From positions 77,486,992 through 77,550,991 of the forward strand of contig NC_079498.1 in assembly GCF_030052815.1 (NCBI RefSeq): a stretch of DNA of 64,000 bases, in the 5' to 3' direction. The notes below the pieces were generated by a model that saw only the letters and a list, made by a program, of their open reading frames with translations, had not been told where the DNA came from and did not search any database. The translations under genes were made by a program, and so were the position numbers. Shown here one piece after another: positions 23,704 to 36,325 of the stretch (position 1 is its first letter; every line of letters starts with the position of its first letter). The DNA comes from Hevea brasiliensis. Its lineage: Eukaryota > Streptophyta > Magnoliopsida > Malpighiales > Euphorbiaceae.

Positions 23704-26700
23704 TGTGACACCCCTTACCCGGCTACAGTGTATCCGAGTAAGCTATGTCACACGGTATACCGGCACACTCTATTTTACCTTAATTAATTTATATCATGCT
23801 TTTGAATATAGTTTGTGAATTATAGTTCATTTATTGAAATTATAATTTATTCTAGGTTCTGAAAATTTTAAAGAAAATCCGACAGAGTACCGGCTAAAAA
23901 TGGAGAAAACAGTTCTTCGGAACCTGTTAAAAACACTTCCAAATAATTTCCAAACAATCCCAACTTCAATTCATCAACAGAGTCTCAATATCAAAATCTC
24001 AACATTGTTCAGTTTCAGTTCTCAATCATCATTTCTCAGGGTTCTCATATATAAACAACAATTAAATACTCAAATTACTTCCATACATAACCATAAATCT
24101 TCATTATTTACATGAACATCAAAATACATTACATAAGTTCAAATACATATGAGGAAATAAAAATTAGCTACAAAATATCAAAATGACGCCTAGTGTCCTA
24201 CCAATGCACTGCAGAAGTTGAGGTGACACGAACACTGTGCAGAACTGCAGGATGGACTCACCTAGTCTGCGGTCTACTGGGCTCACGATCTGTATCTCCA
24301 GAACCTACGTGTGGCAAAAGCAACGTGCTAAGCAATGATGCTTAGTGGTGCAATAATAAAATAAAGGAAATAGCAAGAAAATAAATATGTAGTGAATGTA
24401 CATGTTATATTTGTTTGGTATTTGTATATCATTTACTTTGTCCACTTTTATTCATTTGGTTGCCCCAAGTAACCTACACTAGACGACTGGACTGGATAAC
24501 GGGTAAACTGGCACTGGGTATCTAGTACCTCGGGCCGTCACACCATCGGTCACATATGCATCTCGGCAGTGCAATGTAATGCTAACAAGCTGTAAATACA
24601 TCAAGCACAAGGCCAAATCTCAATACAAGGTCAGAATGGCTAAAAGCCATAAAATCACAGAGCGGCATATTGCCATGTGCAGTACTGCTAACTAAACCCT
24701 ATTGGCATGCCAAACTATCCAAACCAATCTTGTTAGGTATACTAGGGCATTCGATACTTTAAAATTCTTCAATCTTTGAATTTCAAGTTTTGGTGTTACT
24801 ATTCACCTCTATGGTCAACTAAAATATTGACTTTTAGGTAGAAATTAGGTACATTGGTTTTGGCACTCCCAACATACCACATTTTGCTTTTAAACCTTGT
24901 TGGAATTGGTCACCATTACCATTTCTAACTTAAAACCAAGAGGGCAGAAAATTTCAGTTTTTGAAGCATATGTTTACTGTTCCATTAAACACTGTTGCAG
25001 TGGGAATTTGAAGAAATGACAAACATGAAAGTTGTTCCTTATTTTGTCTAGTTGAATTTCCTTTTTTGAATCACTCCATTTGGAGTTTTTTAGCTCTAGA
25101 TATGGCTCAAAAACCACAGCTGGCCGGATTGCCAATCTGCAGAATTGACCATATCTACAGTAACATGAACAGTGAGTGTGATTGCATTTTTGAATTAGTT
25201 CTGGCCATAATTTGGGGTAGGTTTCTTCATGAAAGTTGTTTGTCTATCTCTTAAATTGTTGCTGTAAAAAGTTCAGGTTAATTGACCAAATCTACAGTGA
25301 GTTATGACCAAATGAACAGTTACTATTTATTTGGTCATTCTGCAGAATCAGTTGCAGGGTGTCCGGATTGGGGCCAACTTTTGGTCCTCTTGCTTTGGTC
25401 TTTTGGGCATGGTTTCTTCAGAAAAAATGTGCCATTATAAGCCTAGTTTCATGTCCAATTGGCCAAACACCAATTGGACCAACACGGCCAAAGTTATGGC
25501 TGTGTAACTGGACTGGATTCTCAGTCCCCATTCTGCTGTCTTTAGGCAGCATAGTCATTCTCTTTGCCAAGCCATTTTTCAGTCCAATTTATGGTCAACA
25601 TACCTCAAATGGTCACTAATTGACCATTAGAGTGTTCTTTAATAGTTTCATAAGCCAAGTCAAAGTTTCACTTCTCAAAACCCTAATGTCCAACTCAATT
25701 TACCCATAAACCTCAATTAGCACACTAGTTCAACATCCATGCATATTCATACCTTAAACACCATTTCTAGCTCACTTTAAATTCATTAAAACAATCAAAC
25801 TCATCCTTCCTTAGGGCTGCCAAAATTTATGGTATACATACACATAGATTCATTTCATTTAATTCACAAAACCTTACTCACTTTAATTCTTTAACATGGA
25901 ATAAGAGGGATTTAGGTACAAATAGGCACTAACCTTGAATAGGGCAGAATTTTCCAAGCTTGAACTTCACTTTCTTTTGTTTTCTTGGCTACCAAACACT
26001 CTAGCAAGGTTGGGTGACCAATTTTTGTGAAGGGACCTAAGGGTTTTGGGGTGATAAATCAAGGATTTAAGGTATGAAAGAACAAGAATTATGGAGGAAG
26101 AAGAAGAAGCTCACGGCTGGCTGAAGAAGAAGAAGGAAACAGCAGAATTTTTGGGTCCATTTGTCTCTTTTAATTGTTTTAAGAAGGCTTGTTGAATGGT
26201 GATTGGTGGAGGGTATGTAAATGACATCATGTGATGTCACTATCCCTAATTTCCTTCATTTTTCTTTTCTTTTCTTTTCTACCACATTTCAATTTAATTT
26301 TTAGCAATATTTATTCATATTTTGAGTCATAATAATTATTTACTTAACTGGACAAGTCGGCCAAAAATCACCTCTGAAGGCGAAATGACCAAAATGCCCT
26401 CCGTTTGGCTTAATAGGTCAAAATTGTCTGTATCGATTGAAAGATTTTTCTAGGTATTTTCTTGGCATTCTAATGCCATGGGAACCTCAATAACCCTTCT
26501 CTGGAGTCCCAAAAATTATTTTATAATTTTTCCCCCGGGTCTAGGGCTCCTCGTTGCGAGAACCGCAACTTCCCTCTGGTTACCCATCGCTTGGGCACCG
26601 ACTCGTTTAACTTGGTTGTATTTTATTTCTAAAATTTTTACCAAATTTTTCTTATTAATATTTGAGTTAATTATGATTCCCGACTTTACTTTAAATATTT

Positions 26701-26782
26701 TTCCGGACGTTCTAGCTGTCCGGACCGACACCGATCACCGGAACAGTAGAATGTATGGAGTTGGTACAGGGAGGGTGTTACA
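23704..26782 (-). mobile_element. Solo gypsy LTR L
   Basis: A 3,079-bp reverse LTR, TGTGACACCCCTTACCC to GGGTGTTACA, flanked by TTTAA (23699-23703, 26783-26787). There is no internal region, so it is a solo LTR. It matches LTRs K and J along its length. Removing it with one TTTAA restores the C2 integrase. It contains no gene; short frames near 26478-26804 recur in A, K and J only because the LTRs are related. Confidence 0.93.
24328..24345 (-). other. LTR hairpin CTAAGCA-atga-TGCTTAG
   Basis: A perfect 7-bp stem next to 'tggtgcaataat'. The loop differs from that of LTRs K and J while the stem is kept. Confidence 0.6.
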
Positions 26783-26787
26783 TTTAA

Positions 26788-27205
26788 TACTCTTTCCTGT
26801 TTGATTTTCTACTTCAGATTTAAATTCTTTGAACTTTTCAAAAGATTCATGTTTGTATTTCATCAAATACAAATACCCAAACCTTGATTTATCATCAGTA
26901 AAGGTAATAAAATAATGAAAGCCCCCTCTAGCCATTTCTTTAAATGGACCACATACATCACTATGTATTAGCACCAAAATATTTTAAGCTCTTAGCCCCT
27001 GTCCAACAAAGGGTGATCTAGTCATTTTGCCCTGAAGGCAAGATTCACAAGTTGGAGTAGGCTCAAAGTCCAATAAGAATAGAATCCCCATTTTCTCCAA
27101 TTTTGTAATCCTATCTTCTGCAACATGACATAACCTTAAGTGCCAAATATATTTTAAACTTGAGTTATTTTTCACCACGGCATTGCTTTCATTTAGATTG
27201 CTATA
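26788..27205 (-). pseudogene. Copia C2 pol: pre-integrase and integrase start
   Basis: Reading leftward: YIWHLRLCHVAEDRITKLEKMG, then PTCESCLQGKMTRSPF (the HHCC zinc ligands of the integrase N-terminus; one position reads LCHV where C1 has LGHV). The core then opens with LIHSDVCGPFKEMARGGFHYFITF, carrying the first catalytic Asp, and KSRFGYLYLMKYKHESFEKF. A stop at about 26984 separates the two parts, and L interrupts the domain at 26782. The sequence upstream joins gag directly, with no protease. Confidence 0.85.
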
Positions 27206-27298
27206 CTCTGGCCAGTGGAAACACTTTCTTACTGGTAATGGAAACACTTTCTTATTAGCAATGGAAACACTTTCCTGTTGGCAGTTGAAACACTTTCC
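27206..27298 (-). repeat. 23-bp tandem repeat at the C2 zinc knuckle
   Basis: Four head-to-tail copies of a unit like GGAAAGTGTTTCCATTGCCA lie where the Gag zinc knuckle begins. C4 has the same four units (51068-51160). Because 23 is not a multiple of three, successive copies are read in different frames, and the fourth returns to the starting frame. Confidence 0.9.
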
Positions 27299-28063
27299 TT
27301 TGCCTTCATCAGCTTTAGTCTTCCTTTTCTGTTTAGCTATTTTCTTAGAAGGACCAGGAATTTGAGGTTTCTTTTTCTTATTGCTCTTCTTCTTGTTGGA
27401 CTTTCCAGCAAAAGAAGATGCAACCAAAGCTACCTCTTTTCCTTTATTGCCTGGCATATTCTTTTGGGCAATAACCAGCATGTTGAGTAAACCAGCTAAG
27501 GTGCATTCCTGTTGAGTCATATGGAAATTTGTCACAAAATTTCCCAAAAGACCCAGGAAGGGACTGAAGGATCAAATCCGTCTGTAGTTGGAAATCCATA
27601 TTGAAGTTAAGATATTCCAACTGCTCAATCAGCCGAATCATCTTGTGGACATGATCCCCAACATTCTGTCCCTCAGACATCCTCATGCGGAACAACTGCC
27701 TAGATATCTCATACCTAGCATTCCTGCTGTGCTCACCATACAACTCTTGTAGGTGAAGGAGGATCTCACTCACACTCTGCATGTTTTCATGTTGCTTCTG
27801 TAACTCATTACTCATGGAAGCAAGCATGTAACACTTAGCTCTCATATCATGCTCCTTCCACTTGTCCAAAGTTTTATGTTCCTCTTGTGTGGCCTCTGGA
27901 GGTAAGGGACCAGGAACATTTGAATCTAGAACATATCTTATATGTTCAAGGTTCAGGACAAGTTTCAAATTTCTTAGCCAATCAGACAGATTAGGTCCTG
28001 TCAACCTATTGTGATCAAGTAGCTTGCAAGGATATTGGATGGTGGTGGTTGTTTTGTGATCAT
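27299..28063 (-). pseudogene. Copia C2 gag
   Basis: This is the Gag capsid/nucleocapsid polyprotein. The start ATG at 28063-28061 corresponds to the C4 start (QPPPSNILA follows). Blocks: TGPNLSDWLRNLKLVLNLEH, LDKWKEHDMRAKCYMLASMS, LQELYGEHSRNARYEISRQL, the retrotransposon Gag signature MRMSEGQNVGDHVHKM, then a Lys-rich tail (SNKKKSNKKKKPQIPG) and KGKCFNCQQ, the first half of a zinc knuckle. A 1-base loss soon after the start and a frameshift near 27540 break it. The usual second half of the knuckle and the protease are missing. Confidence 0.85.
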
Positions 28064-28807
28064 TTTTATCAGAAAATTAACTGCAGAAAATAACCAGATT
28101 AATTAGTAAATGTATCATGTAATTAACCAAAATGATTATGGTCTTTTAATCAAATTGGTCCTCCCACTAACTTAGCGAATCCTACACTTCCAAAGTAGAA
28201 AACGGAAATCCTAGTTGGATGGATTTCTAGTGGGTGATTAAATTCTTATAATTCTATTGATCATCCTCAGGTACATCCATTATTGGAATTATAATAAACT
28301 ATAAGTGAGCAACTCTTTGCCCATCACATCTCATGTGAGGTTCAATCCTTTACCTAGCCCCTAATGCTCAAAATCTCAGGTACATCCATTATTGACTTAT
28401 CTTGCATTAGTTAAGTTGATCCCATTGAGCCAGTAATTATGCAAATAATTTTAATGTCCTCAGGTACATCCAATATTGGCCACTAAACCATTTACATATT
28501 TACAACATCTCATGCTTAACAATTATTCTTAAGAAAATCTCTTAAATAAATTGCATCTTATGCAAATATTTAAAATTTCTTAAATAATTGCCCCAATGGA
28601 GGGCCTATGTTATAATTACTTTAATTATAGCATTTCCAACTTAATCATTTGTTTGGAAGATTTTATGGTCATTCTATTTACTATTAAGGTCTCACTTTGC
28701 ACATTATCCGTTTAGCATGCATATATCATATAATTGCATACATTCCCATACATCTCATGCATTCATAGATAAGCAGTAAATATGGTATGATCATGGACTT
28801 TCTAAGG

Positions 28808-28838
28808 GATTCAATTCTGAGCCACCAAGAATTGAATC
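28808..28838 (-). other. Leader hairpin, 11-bp stem
   Basis: GATTCAATTCT and AGAATTGAATC pair perfectly around a 9-nt loop. It is intact in C3 (63464-63494) and lacks two bases at a CAG in C4. Confidence 0.6.
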
Positions 28839-29244
28839 AGGGCATTCCTAGGTGCATTTCATTCATTCATTTTACAAGAGTTGCTGAAGGAGTACATAAT
28901 CAATACTTGATCTTGAATTCCTCCCACTGGTCCCACCAATGCTCTTGACCTCCTTGAACTTCTTGTAATCCAATATTACATAGTAATCCTTGGCATACCA
29001 AGGTGAATTTACAAGAACTTAAATAAATGAAATTACAACCCAAAAATTATTACAAACTTAATAATACATGCCCAAAATAAATTAAAATAAATTAATTAAT
29101 TTACAATCCCAAAGAAACATAAAAGAAATAAATCCAATCACATTGGTCTTTTATAGTCCATGATCATCCATCATGCATATCACTATTTAACAATTAAATA
29201 AAACATACATACTTAAATTAAATTGAATATCTCATATTCAACTT

Positions 29245-29585
29245 AAAAATTCATATATGAATATGATTCAAATAAATTTAAAAATTCATATTTGAATCTC
29301 ATTCAAACAAATTTAAAAATTCAGATTTGAATCACATTCAAACAACTTTAAAAATTCAGATTTGAATCACATTCAAACATTTTTTAAAAAATCAGATTTG
29401 AATCACATTCAAACATTTTTTAAAAAATCAGATCTGAATTTTATTCAATCAATTTTAAAAAATCAGATTTAAATATGATTCAAACAACTTTAAAAATTCA
29501 GATTTGAATCACATTCAAACAACTTTTAAAATTCAGATTTGAATCACATTCAAACAATTTTTAAAATTCTGATTTGAATCATAAT
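29245..29585 (-). repeat. 35-bp tandem repeat in C2 leader
   Basis: About nine to ten units built around TTTGAATgtgATTCAAA. Each can form a 7-bp hairpin with a 3-nt loop. C4 (48790-49130) and C3 (62755-63065) carry the same array. Confidence 0.9.
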
Positions 29586-29832
29586 TTAATTGTGTGATAA
29601 AAATTCTAATTAAACAATTTAATTAGACATAAAATGGATCTTAAATCATATAACAATTGCACATTCACCATCCATTTATCTTTGCACACCATTGTGATGC
29701 ATCAACCATGCACACCATGGTGTTCATCATTTGTGCCGCCACTTTGACTTTGCAACCAGCAATAAACTCTTGATCTCATGATCAAACACACAATTAAATC
29801 ATATAAACATCAATCTAAATGGCAAATATAGT

Positions 29833-29845
29833 GGCTCTGATACCA
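29833..29845 (-). other. Primer-binding site of C2
   Basis: The reverse complement TGGTATCAGAGCC is an exact initiator-Met tRNA complement, separated from the 5' LTR by two bases. Confidence 0.92.
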
Positions 29846-29847
29846 AT

Positions 29848-31950
29848 TGAAGGCAGGCGTGAAAAACACAAGTTTATACCATTGAATTCAAAAATTTTCA
29901 CCTAGGGTCACATGCGTCATGCAAGATTTATTTTTATCTATTTGATTTCAATGATAAACAACATATTAAAACTCTTTTAATATATTTTTGGATCTGTATT
30001 TGCCATTTAAGATTTTAAAATTAATCAGATTAATTTTAGAACCCTAGATTAAATCAAGAACGATTACACTAACCTCTTGATGCACTGCAGCGTGTCTGCG
30101 CCTTTGAGATTCGTCTTCAGGACACCAGATGTTGTCCCCCTAGCTTGTCCACACCAAGAACACCTATGGCAGCCCTTGAATAGCTTCTAAAGCTTTTTCT
30201 ATTAATTAGAAAATCAAGTTCTGCCTTTTAAGAGATTAAAGATGTAAACAGGACACTAGAAACAATTTCTAGTGTTCTTAATTCAAGAGATTGATAGCTA
30301 ATCTCTTTGAATTGATAAGAGATGAAGAAGAAGAGATGAAAACCCTCAAAGTGGCGTGACAAAGGAGTGTGGCTGCTGGTTGTGTTTTATTTTCTCATAA
30401 CAACACTTAAATAGCTAGGTTAACACATTAAACCCTTGCCACATGTCACCCTTTGATTAGCTCTAGGTTTAAGTGACCCAATCACATTGTGCCAAGTGTC
30501 AAACCTATATTTAATCTTGATTTTAATCATCTTACATGATTAAAAAACATTTGGCAAGCTTATGTGTAATCCCATGTGTCACCATCTCATGGTGCCACGT
30601 GTCACACTGCAAAATGACCAAAATGCCCCTGTATCTTAATTTTGAGTTCTCAACCCAAAATAATTATTTTTCTTCTTCTAATTAATTTATATCAAATATA
30701 AATTAATTAATTAATCTCTATTAATTAATTTCACATTAATTAAATTCATATTTAAACACTTTAAATATAAATTTAATTTATACTACACATCAAATAATCT
30801 AGATTTGGTTTCAAGTCATGCTAGGGACTTTGCAATTTAATTGCAAACCAAACCTATTTAATTAATCAATTAAACTCTTTAATTAATTAATTAAATCATA
30901 TTTAAATAGGTGATAACTTGTGTATGTGTGTGACTTACTAGGCTCATCACTAATTGGCAATGAGACATGATATCAACTCTTAATATCATCAGAACTCTTT
31001 CTTACCATAAATGATTTCTCTAAATCATTTTATGAACCTCATATACCATGGTTAACACCTAGCATAGCATGCCATGGCCACCCAATTAGTAATAAGGTTT
31101 ACCTTAAATGAACCTATAATCATATGTTACCATGCACTAGAATCTCTCTGTTACAAAATCCCAACTAAAGCTGGAGTCATGGTTTATGTCAAACTCCATT
31201 TGCTATGTATATTATGTTCTCTTTTAATTCCAGTTCTTGATTAAAAAGATTTTCTCATCAGAAACTCTTTTCTGAATAAATCTATCTGTCCTGGCCAGGA
31301 ACTTGAAACATCAAGAACAATTAAATGAACATAGAATTTTATCTCTATTTACTTAGAGGAACAGATTCCATCTTGATCAACACCTACCTCCATATATAAC
31401 TAGTAGGAGCCAACACATGCCCATATACCCATATACAGTATAAGTATGAAAGCAGTATCAAACTCAAACTACCTATATACAAGATAACTGTGCTATCTCA
31501 GGTCTAAAGATTATATGCACTGATATGATTTATGACAAAACATTGACAAGAGTAAACTCCATGTGCTTGTCATAAGTGTCACTGGTTCGGCCTACTTATC
31601 ATTTATAAGTGCCTATCATGTTTTTCATATGGCATGAGACTCACCATTCCATCTTATTTATATCTCATATAAATAACTTGGGAACAAACATGAATACAAT
31701 CTTTCTGTATAAGTCATGTCCTTATTATGAAGTATCCTCGATTGTGAACCTATTTATGATACTTTGTGCTAGAAATATTGTCACTCATATTCTTAACAAC
31801 TTAAGAATAATATTTCTAACAAAATATCAATGGACCTTTTCTATTACACATAAATATATTATGTAAACGGAAAAGTGGAAATGCCTTTTATTAATAAAAA
31901 TATATACAAGATACATACTAAATGATATGCTTTAGGGCATACTACTAACA
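29848..31950 (-). repeat. C2 5' LTR
   Basis: A 2.1-kb LTR, TGAAGGCAGGCG to TACTAACA, the partner of 19306-21407. In sense the TATA-like TATTTAAG is near 30410 and a G-box 'gccacgtgtcac' near 30594. An 85-codon frame on the opposite strand (31609-31866) recurs in the sister LTRs but shows no sign of protein constraint. Confidence 0.92.
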
Positions 31951-32784
31951 TAGACTTTGGGATAAACTAGTTATTCTTTTCGCTCTATCTCTATAAATGC
32001 GAATCCCAAGAATATAGGTTACCTCCCCTAAGTCTTTCATGGAGAATGTATTTGACAACCATACCTTTACAGTTATTGACGTACCTATGTCATTGCCTAT
32101 CAATAGAATATTATCCACATATAAGACATGGAAAGTGACAGCACTATCACTAACCGTCTTATATACACATGGCTCATCCTCATTTTTGATAAAACCAAAT
32201 GACTTAATGGCTTCATCAAAACGGATGTTCCAACTCCTCAAAGCTTGTTTCAACCGATAAATGGATCGCTTTAACTTGCATACTTTGGAATTATCTTGGG
32301 ATTCAAAACCCCTAGGTTGTTCCATGAAAATGTTTTCTTCAATGTATCCATTGAGAAAAGCTATTTTGACATCCATCTGCCAAATCTCATAATCATAGTA
32401 TGTAGCTATTACTAATAGAATCCTAATTGATTTAAGCATGGCAACAGGCGAGAAAGTCTCCTCATAGTCGATTCCTTGCTTTTGGCGAAACCCTTTCGCT
32501 ACTAGCCTTGCTTTATAGGTCTTTACCTTTCCATCAGAACCAATTTTCTTCTTAAAAGCCCATTTGTTCCCTATAGGTACAATACCTTCAGGTGGGTCAA
32601 CAAGATCCCAAACTTGATTCTTATATATGGAATCAATCTCGAATTTCATAGCATCAATCCATTTTGAAGAGTCCATATCTGATATAGCTTCTTCATAGGT
32701 AAGTGGATCATCTCCATGATCTACTTCTTCATGAGTAGACAACTCTTGTTCTTCTTCATGAAGAAAACCATATCTCACTAGTGG
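31951..32784 (-). pseudogene. Copia C1 pol: reverse transcriptase
   Basis: This RT block continues from the RNase H at 18480-19305 once C2 is removed. It is an open frame of 277 codons with DPLTYEEAISD, VPIGNKWAFKKKIG, KARLVAKGFRQKQGIDYEE, WQMDVKIAFLNGYIEENIFM and CKLKRSIYRLKQALRSW. The catalytic YVDD reads YVDN (32110-32121): the second Asp is Asn. C2 lost the other Asp, so the two lesions are independent. A stop at 32783 separates it from the integrase frame. Confidence 0.9.
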
Positions 32785-34020
32785 TTAACATATCCTGGTT
32801 GATCTACGAGGAATAACTGTAGATGTTTCATTAATAGGTGTAGGTTGACTAGATGGATCTATATCTATCTGATCTATTAGTTGGTCAAAATTCTCCAATT
32901 CTAACTCTATTTGCCTTCCTTTGCCTCCTTCTTGAACTAACTGTTGTTCAAAAAATGTGGCATCTCTACTTACCACAACCTTTTGTGATGTAGGCAAATA
33001 AAAATAATATCCAAAACTATCTTTTGGATATCCAACAAATCGACCCTTTTCTGATATGGTTTCCAATTTATCAGTGTTCAGCTTTTTGATATAAGCTGGA
33101 CAACCCCAAATCTTAACATGCTTAAGACTTGGTTTTCTTTCATGCCATATCTCATAAGGTGTGGAAGATATTGATTTTGATGGAATCCTATTCAGAATAT
33201 GCAAAGTTGATTCTAATGCAAATCTCCAAAAAGAGATTGGCATATCAGTATAGCTCATCATACTACGTACCATATCCAATAGGGTACGATTTCTCTTTTC
33301 AGATACACCATTCAGCTGTGGTATTCTTGGAGGAGTTAGCTGGGAAACAATGCCATGCTCTTTCAAGTATTCATCAAATTCAGTACTCAAGTATTCACCT
33401 CCATGATCCGATCGAAGAGCTTTAATACTTTTTTCTGTTTGATTTTCTACTTCAGATTTAAATTCTTTGAACTTTTTAAAGGATTCATGTTTGTATTTCA
33501 TCAAATATAAATACCCAAACCTTGATTTATCAACAGTAAAGGTAATAAAATAATGAAAATCACCTCTAGCCATTTCTCTAAATGGGCCACATACATCACT
33601 ATGTATTAGCTCTAAAATATTTTCAGCTCTTAGCCCTTGTCCAACAAAGGATGATCTGGTCATTTTGCCTTGAAGGCAGGATTCACAAGTTGGAGTAGGT
33701 TCAGAACTGAATGAGGATAGAATCCCCATTTTCTCTAGTTTTGCAATCCTATCTTCTGTAACATGACCTAACCTTAAGTGCCAAATATATTTTGAACTTG
33801 AGTTGATTTTCATTATGGCATTGCATTCTTTTAGATTGCTTGCATTAGATTTGTATTCAACATTATTATCTAGATAATAAAGTCCATTACGCATATAACT
33901 CGAACCGACATATTTATTTCCAAAATAAATATTGAAAACATCATTTATGAACTGAAATTCATAATCATCTCTAGTCAAACTAGATATAGAAATGATATTC
34001 TTAAAAAGCATCAGGTACAT
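32785..34020 (-). pseudogene. Copia C1 pol: integrase
   Basis: This long open frame of 411 codons holds a nearly intact Ty1/copia integrase. The pre-integrase zinc ligands are His81, His86, Cys112 and Cys115 (HLRLGH...CESC). The catalytic triad is visible as Asp142 (HSDVCGP), Asp205 (RSDHGGEY) and Glu241 (NGVSEKRNR). The tail carries WGCPAYIKKLNTDKLE and the RT-proximal linker. The catalytic residues are present, but the polyprotein is broken on both sides. This copy keeps sequence upstream of the zinc domain (residues 1-60) that C2 and C4 have lost. Confidence 0.92.
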
Positions 34021-34108
34021 GCAAAACCTTATTTAAATACAAAACATGTCCACACATGTATAAAGATTTAGATCCTATGGCTAAGGCTTCAACAGTTGAG
34101 CCATTGCC
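34021..34108 (-). pseudogene. Copia C1 pol: end of protease region
   Basis: Read leftward, 34108-34021 encodes GNGSTVEALAIGS then LYLNKVLHVPDAF, the usual C-terminal wording of the copia protease domain. It is cut at 34108 by LTR I with candidate duplication TTGCC (34104-34108). The rest of C1 (protease start, gag, 5' LTR) must lie right of the nested stack, outside the window. Confidence 0.7.
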
Positions 34109-36325
34109 TGTACACCCCTCACCCGTCTACAGTATAGCTGAGCAAGGAGTGCTACATGGCGTGCCGGAGCACCTAGTCTGTAATCAACTCATTTCCTAAA
34201 CTCAATTTGATTTTAAGAAGTCTTTTATGTAATATTCATATCATGCTGATACTATTTTCATACTTTAATAAAATCAGTATTTGCTAATTTTTGCTGTTGC
34301 TGATTCTACTTTTATTTGCTAACATTTCAATATTTGCTAATTTTTGGTAGTGCTGTATGTCAGTAGACTGGATTTAGCTATTTGAATTTAATAGTACTTG
34401 AATTACTGCCCGTGTGGCCTATATACTGACCAGACTGGATAAATGGATATACTGGCATTAGGTACCTAGTTCCTCGGGCTGTCACACCATCGGTCACAAA
34501 GTGTCTCCTGGTGTGCAACATTATGGCTAAAAATCCATATAGTCAATCTGGCGATAAGCCAAGTATGAATACACAATATGTATAGCCGTAGGCTATTAAA
34601 GTCATAATGTGGCATAATAAGCCGTAAAAACACAATATGACATGTAGCCATTTACAAAACAGCTGTCGAAATCCTATTGGCATGCCAACCTATCCAAACT
34701 AGTCAACTAGGCAAACTAGGACACATTATAAATTAATTGTTTAATTCTTCAATTTTTAGAGTTTACTAGCTATTATGTAATTCATAAGTCAATGCATATG
34801 TTGACCTTTTTAGGTACTATGGATAAGTTGTTTCTAGCATCAACATGTTACAAATTGTAATTCAATATGCTGCCAATATAGTGCAATTTACCATTTTTAC
34901 AAGTTGGCATTCATTGCCAAATTGCTTCAAGCATCATTGTATGTAAATGTCAAATTCTCAATTTTTGTGTGCTAGATTTGTCTAGCTTAAAGTCCTATTT
35001 CTCTTGGTTTTTAGCTTCTGGTCAAAGAAGCAAAATTGTAGCTCTGTGTCTTATTGCACACGGGGCAAAATTTCAGGTTATTCTAAGTTGTATAGACCAA
35101 GATATGGTCAATTTACTAAAGTTGGACAGATTGCACCTTTAGTGCAAAATTTGGTCAATTTTAGGTCACTTTTAGTTCTAGCAGTTTTGGTACCCGAACT
35201 TGTGCAAGCTATTTGACTTGGTTATGGTCATTTCTGGGCTTTGGTGTATTCATAGGAATTGTATCTCTATGTCTAAGCTATCCATGGTAAAAATTTCAGG
35301 TCAATTGGACCTGTTTTGAGTGAGTTATGGTCATCCTAATGACTACTGTTCATATGGTCAAAAATCTGGGTTGCAAGGTTGCCATTCCAGATTTGGTCAT
35401 TTTTAAGGTCAGTTTCTAGGCAGAATTTTGGCAACATTTCCACATGAAAGTTGGTCTATTTGGTGTCTAGTTTCACCCCCCATTGGCCTCATACCAATTA
35501 GGTTCACATTTTTGCACTTATGACCTAATTTAGGTACTGCCAACAACACACAACCTGCATAAGACAATTACACTTTCAATTTGCCATTCCTCCTCCTCCC
35601 AATACTTCAATATTCAATCAATGGCACTTCTATATATATTGTACACAATTCCAGCAAACATTTTGGATAGAATACTCAAGTGCTCAATGCACACAATACA
35701 CCATTCAAGTTCAACATTCACTTCCATCAAAATTCAACATATCTCAATATCAATATTACACATACACTTCCATATACTCATACTCCATATCAATTACACA
35801 TGTTGCCCACAATTTAACACTATCATATTTCATTAATAAACTTCATATTCACACACACAAATTTATGATATTATAGGCTGCCAAACATGGCAGTTTGCCA
35901 AAGCATCAAGGTCCCATTTCAAACCCTTAATTCAAGCACTAACATGCACATACTTGGATATTAACTTGCTACATCTTCCATTTGAGTTAATCAACCTTAA
36001 TTTCCATCAATTAGAGGTAAGAAAAACTCAAACACAATAAACCTTCATGGCTGCCAAAAATGGACAATTTCATATCTCACTATTTTCTTCATTTCTCTTC
36101 ACCAAAATACTCACCTCAACCTAAACACAAGGTTTACTAAAGCAAGGGAGAGGATTTGGACACTTACCACTTTTGGAGCTTGTTAAAACTTCACCAAATC
36201 TTATTTTTCTTATTTCCAATATCTTCCCCAAGGTGAGTAGGCAAGCTTTAATGAAGGAACCAAGTGGAAAGGAGGCTTGGAATGGGGTTGCATGGAGCTT
36301 GGACAATTTCGGCCATGGGAGCTTT
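34109..36325 (-). mobile_element. Gypsy LTR I, partial (inserted in C1)
   Basis: A reverse gypsy LTR starting TGTACACCCCTCACCC and cut at 36325 by LTR H. Its first 600 bp carry the same 'ctcgggctgtcacaccatcggtcac' region as L and K. Downstream are the repeated 'aaatttcaggt' modules (35070, 35295). It continues outside the window, so solo or full status is unknown. No coding sequence is seen. Confidence 0.8.

Larger units (their letters stand above)
28064..29832 (-). other. Copia C2 5' leader, non-coding
   Basis: This is a 1.77-kb untranslated leader between primer-binding site and gag. It holds a 35-bp tandem repeat (29245-29585), three spaced copies of a 20-bp motif (28265, 28374, 28458) and an 11-bp-stem hairpin (28808-28838). 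The same elements occur in C3 and C4. No coding frame is seen. Confidence 0.75.
19306..31950 (-). mobile_element. Copia C2, full element with a solo LTR inside
   Basis: This complete Ty1/copia element is in reverse. The 3' LTR is 19306-21407, the internal region 21408-29847 and the 5' LTR 29848-31950. It is flanked by TAGAC on both sides inside C1, in the same orientation. Minus solo LTR L and its duplication it is about 9.56 kb, matching C4 (9.54 kb). The two LTRs are nearly identical except for patches at CAG/CTG sites, so the insertion is fairly young. Its coding region lacks the protease and has frameshifts and a mutated RT active site, so it is non-autonomous. Confidence 0.92.

Noticed and set aside
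26478..26804. A reading frame near the gypsy LTR end repeated in A, L and J
   Set aside because: It lies in the LTR, has no known domain and runs across the insertion edge into C2; it is conserved because the LTRs are related.
31609..31866. An 85-codon open frame on the strand opposite the element, recurring in C2, C3 and C4 LTRs (21066, 39803, 46584, 54020) and shorter in C1 (18208)
   Set aside because: Comparing C1 with C2, most base differences change the amino acid (about seven replacement against three silent by eye). Its recurrence reflects shared LTR descent, not protein selection.
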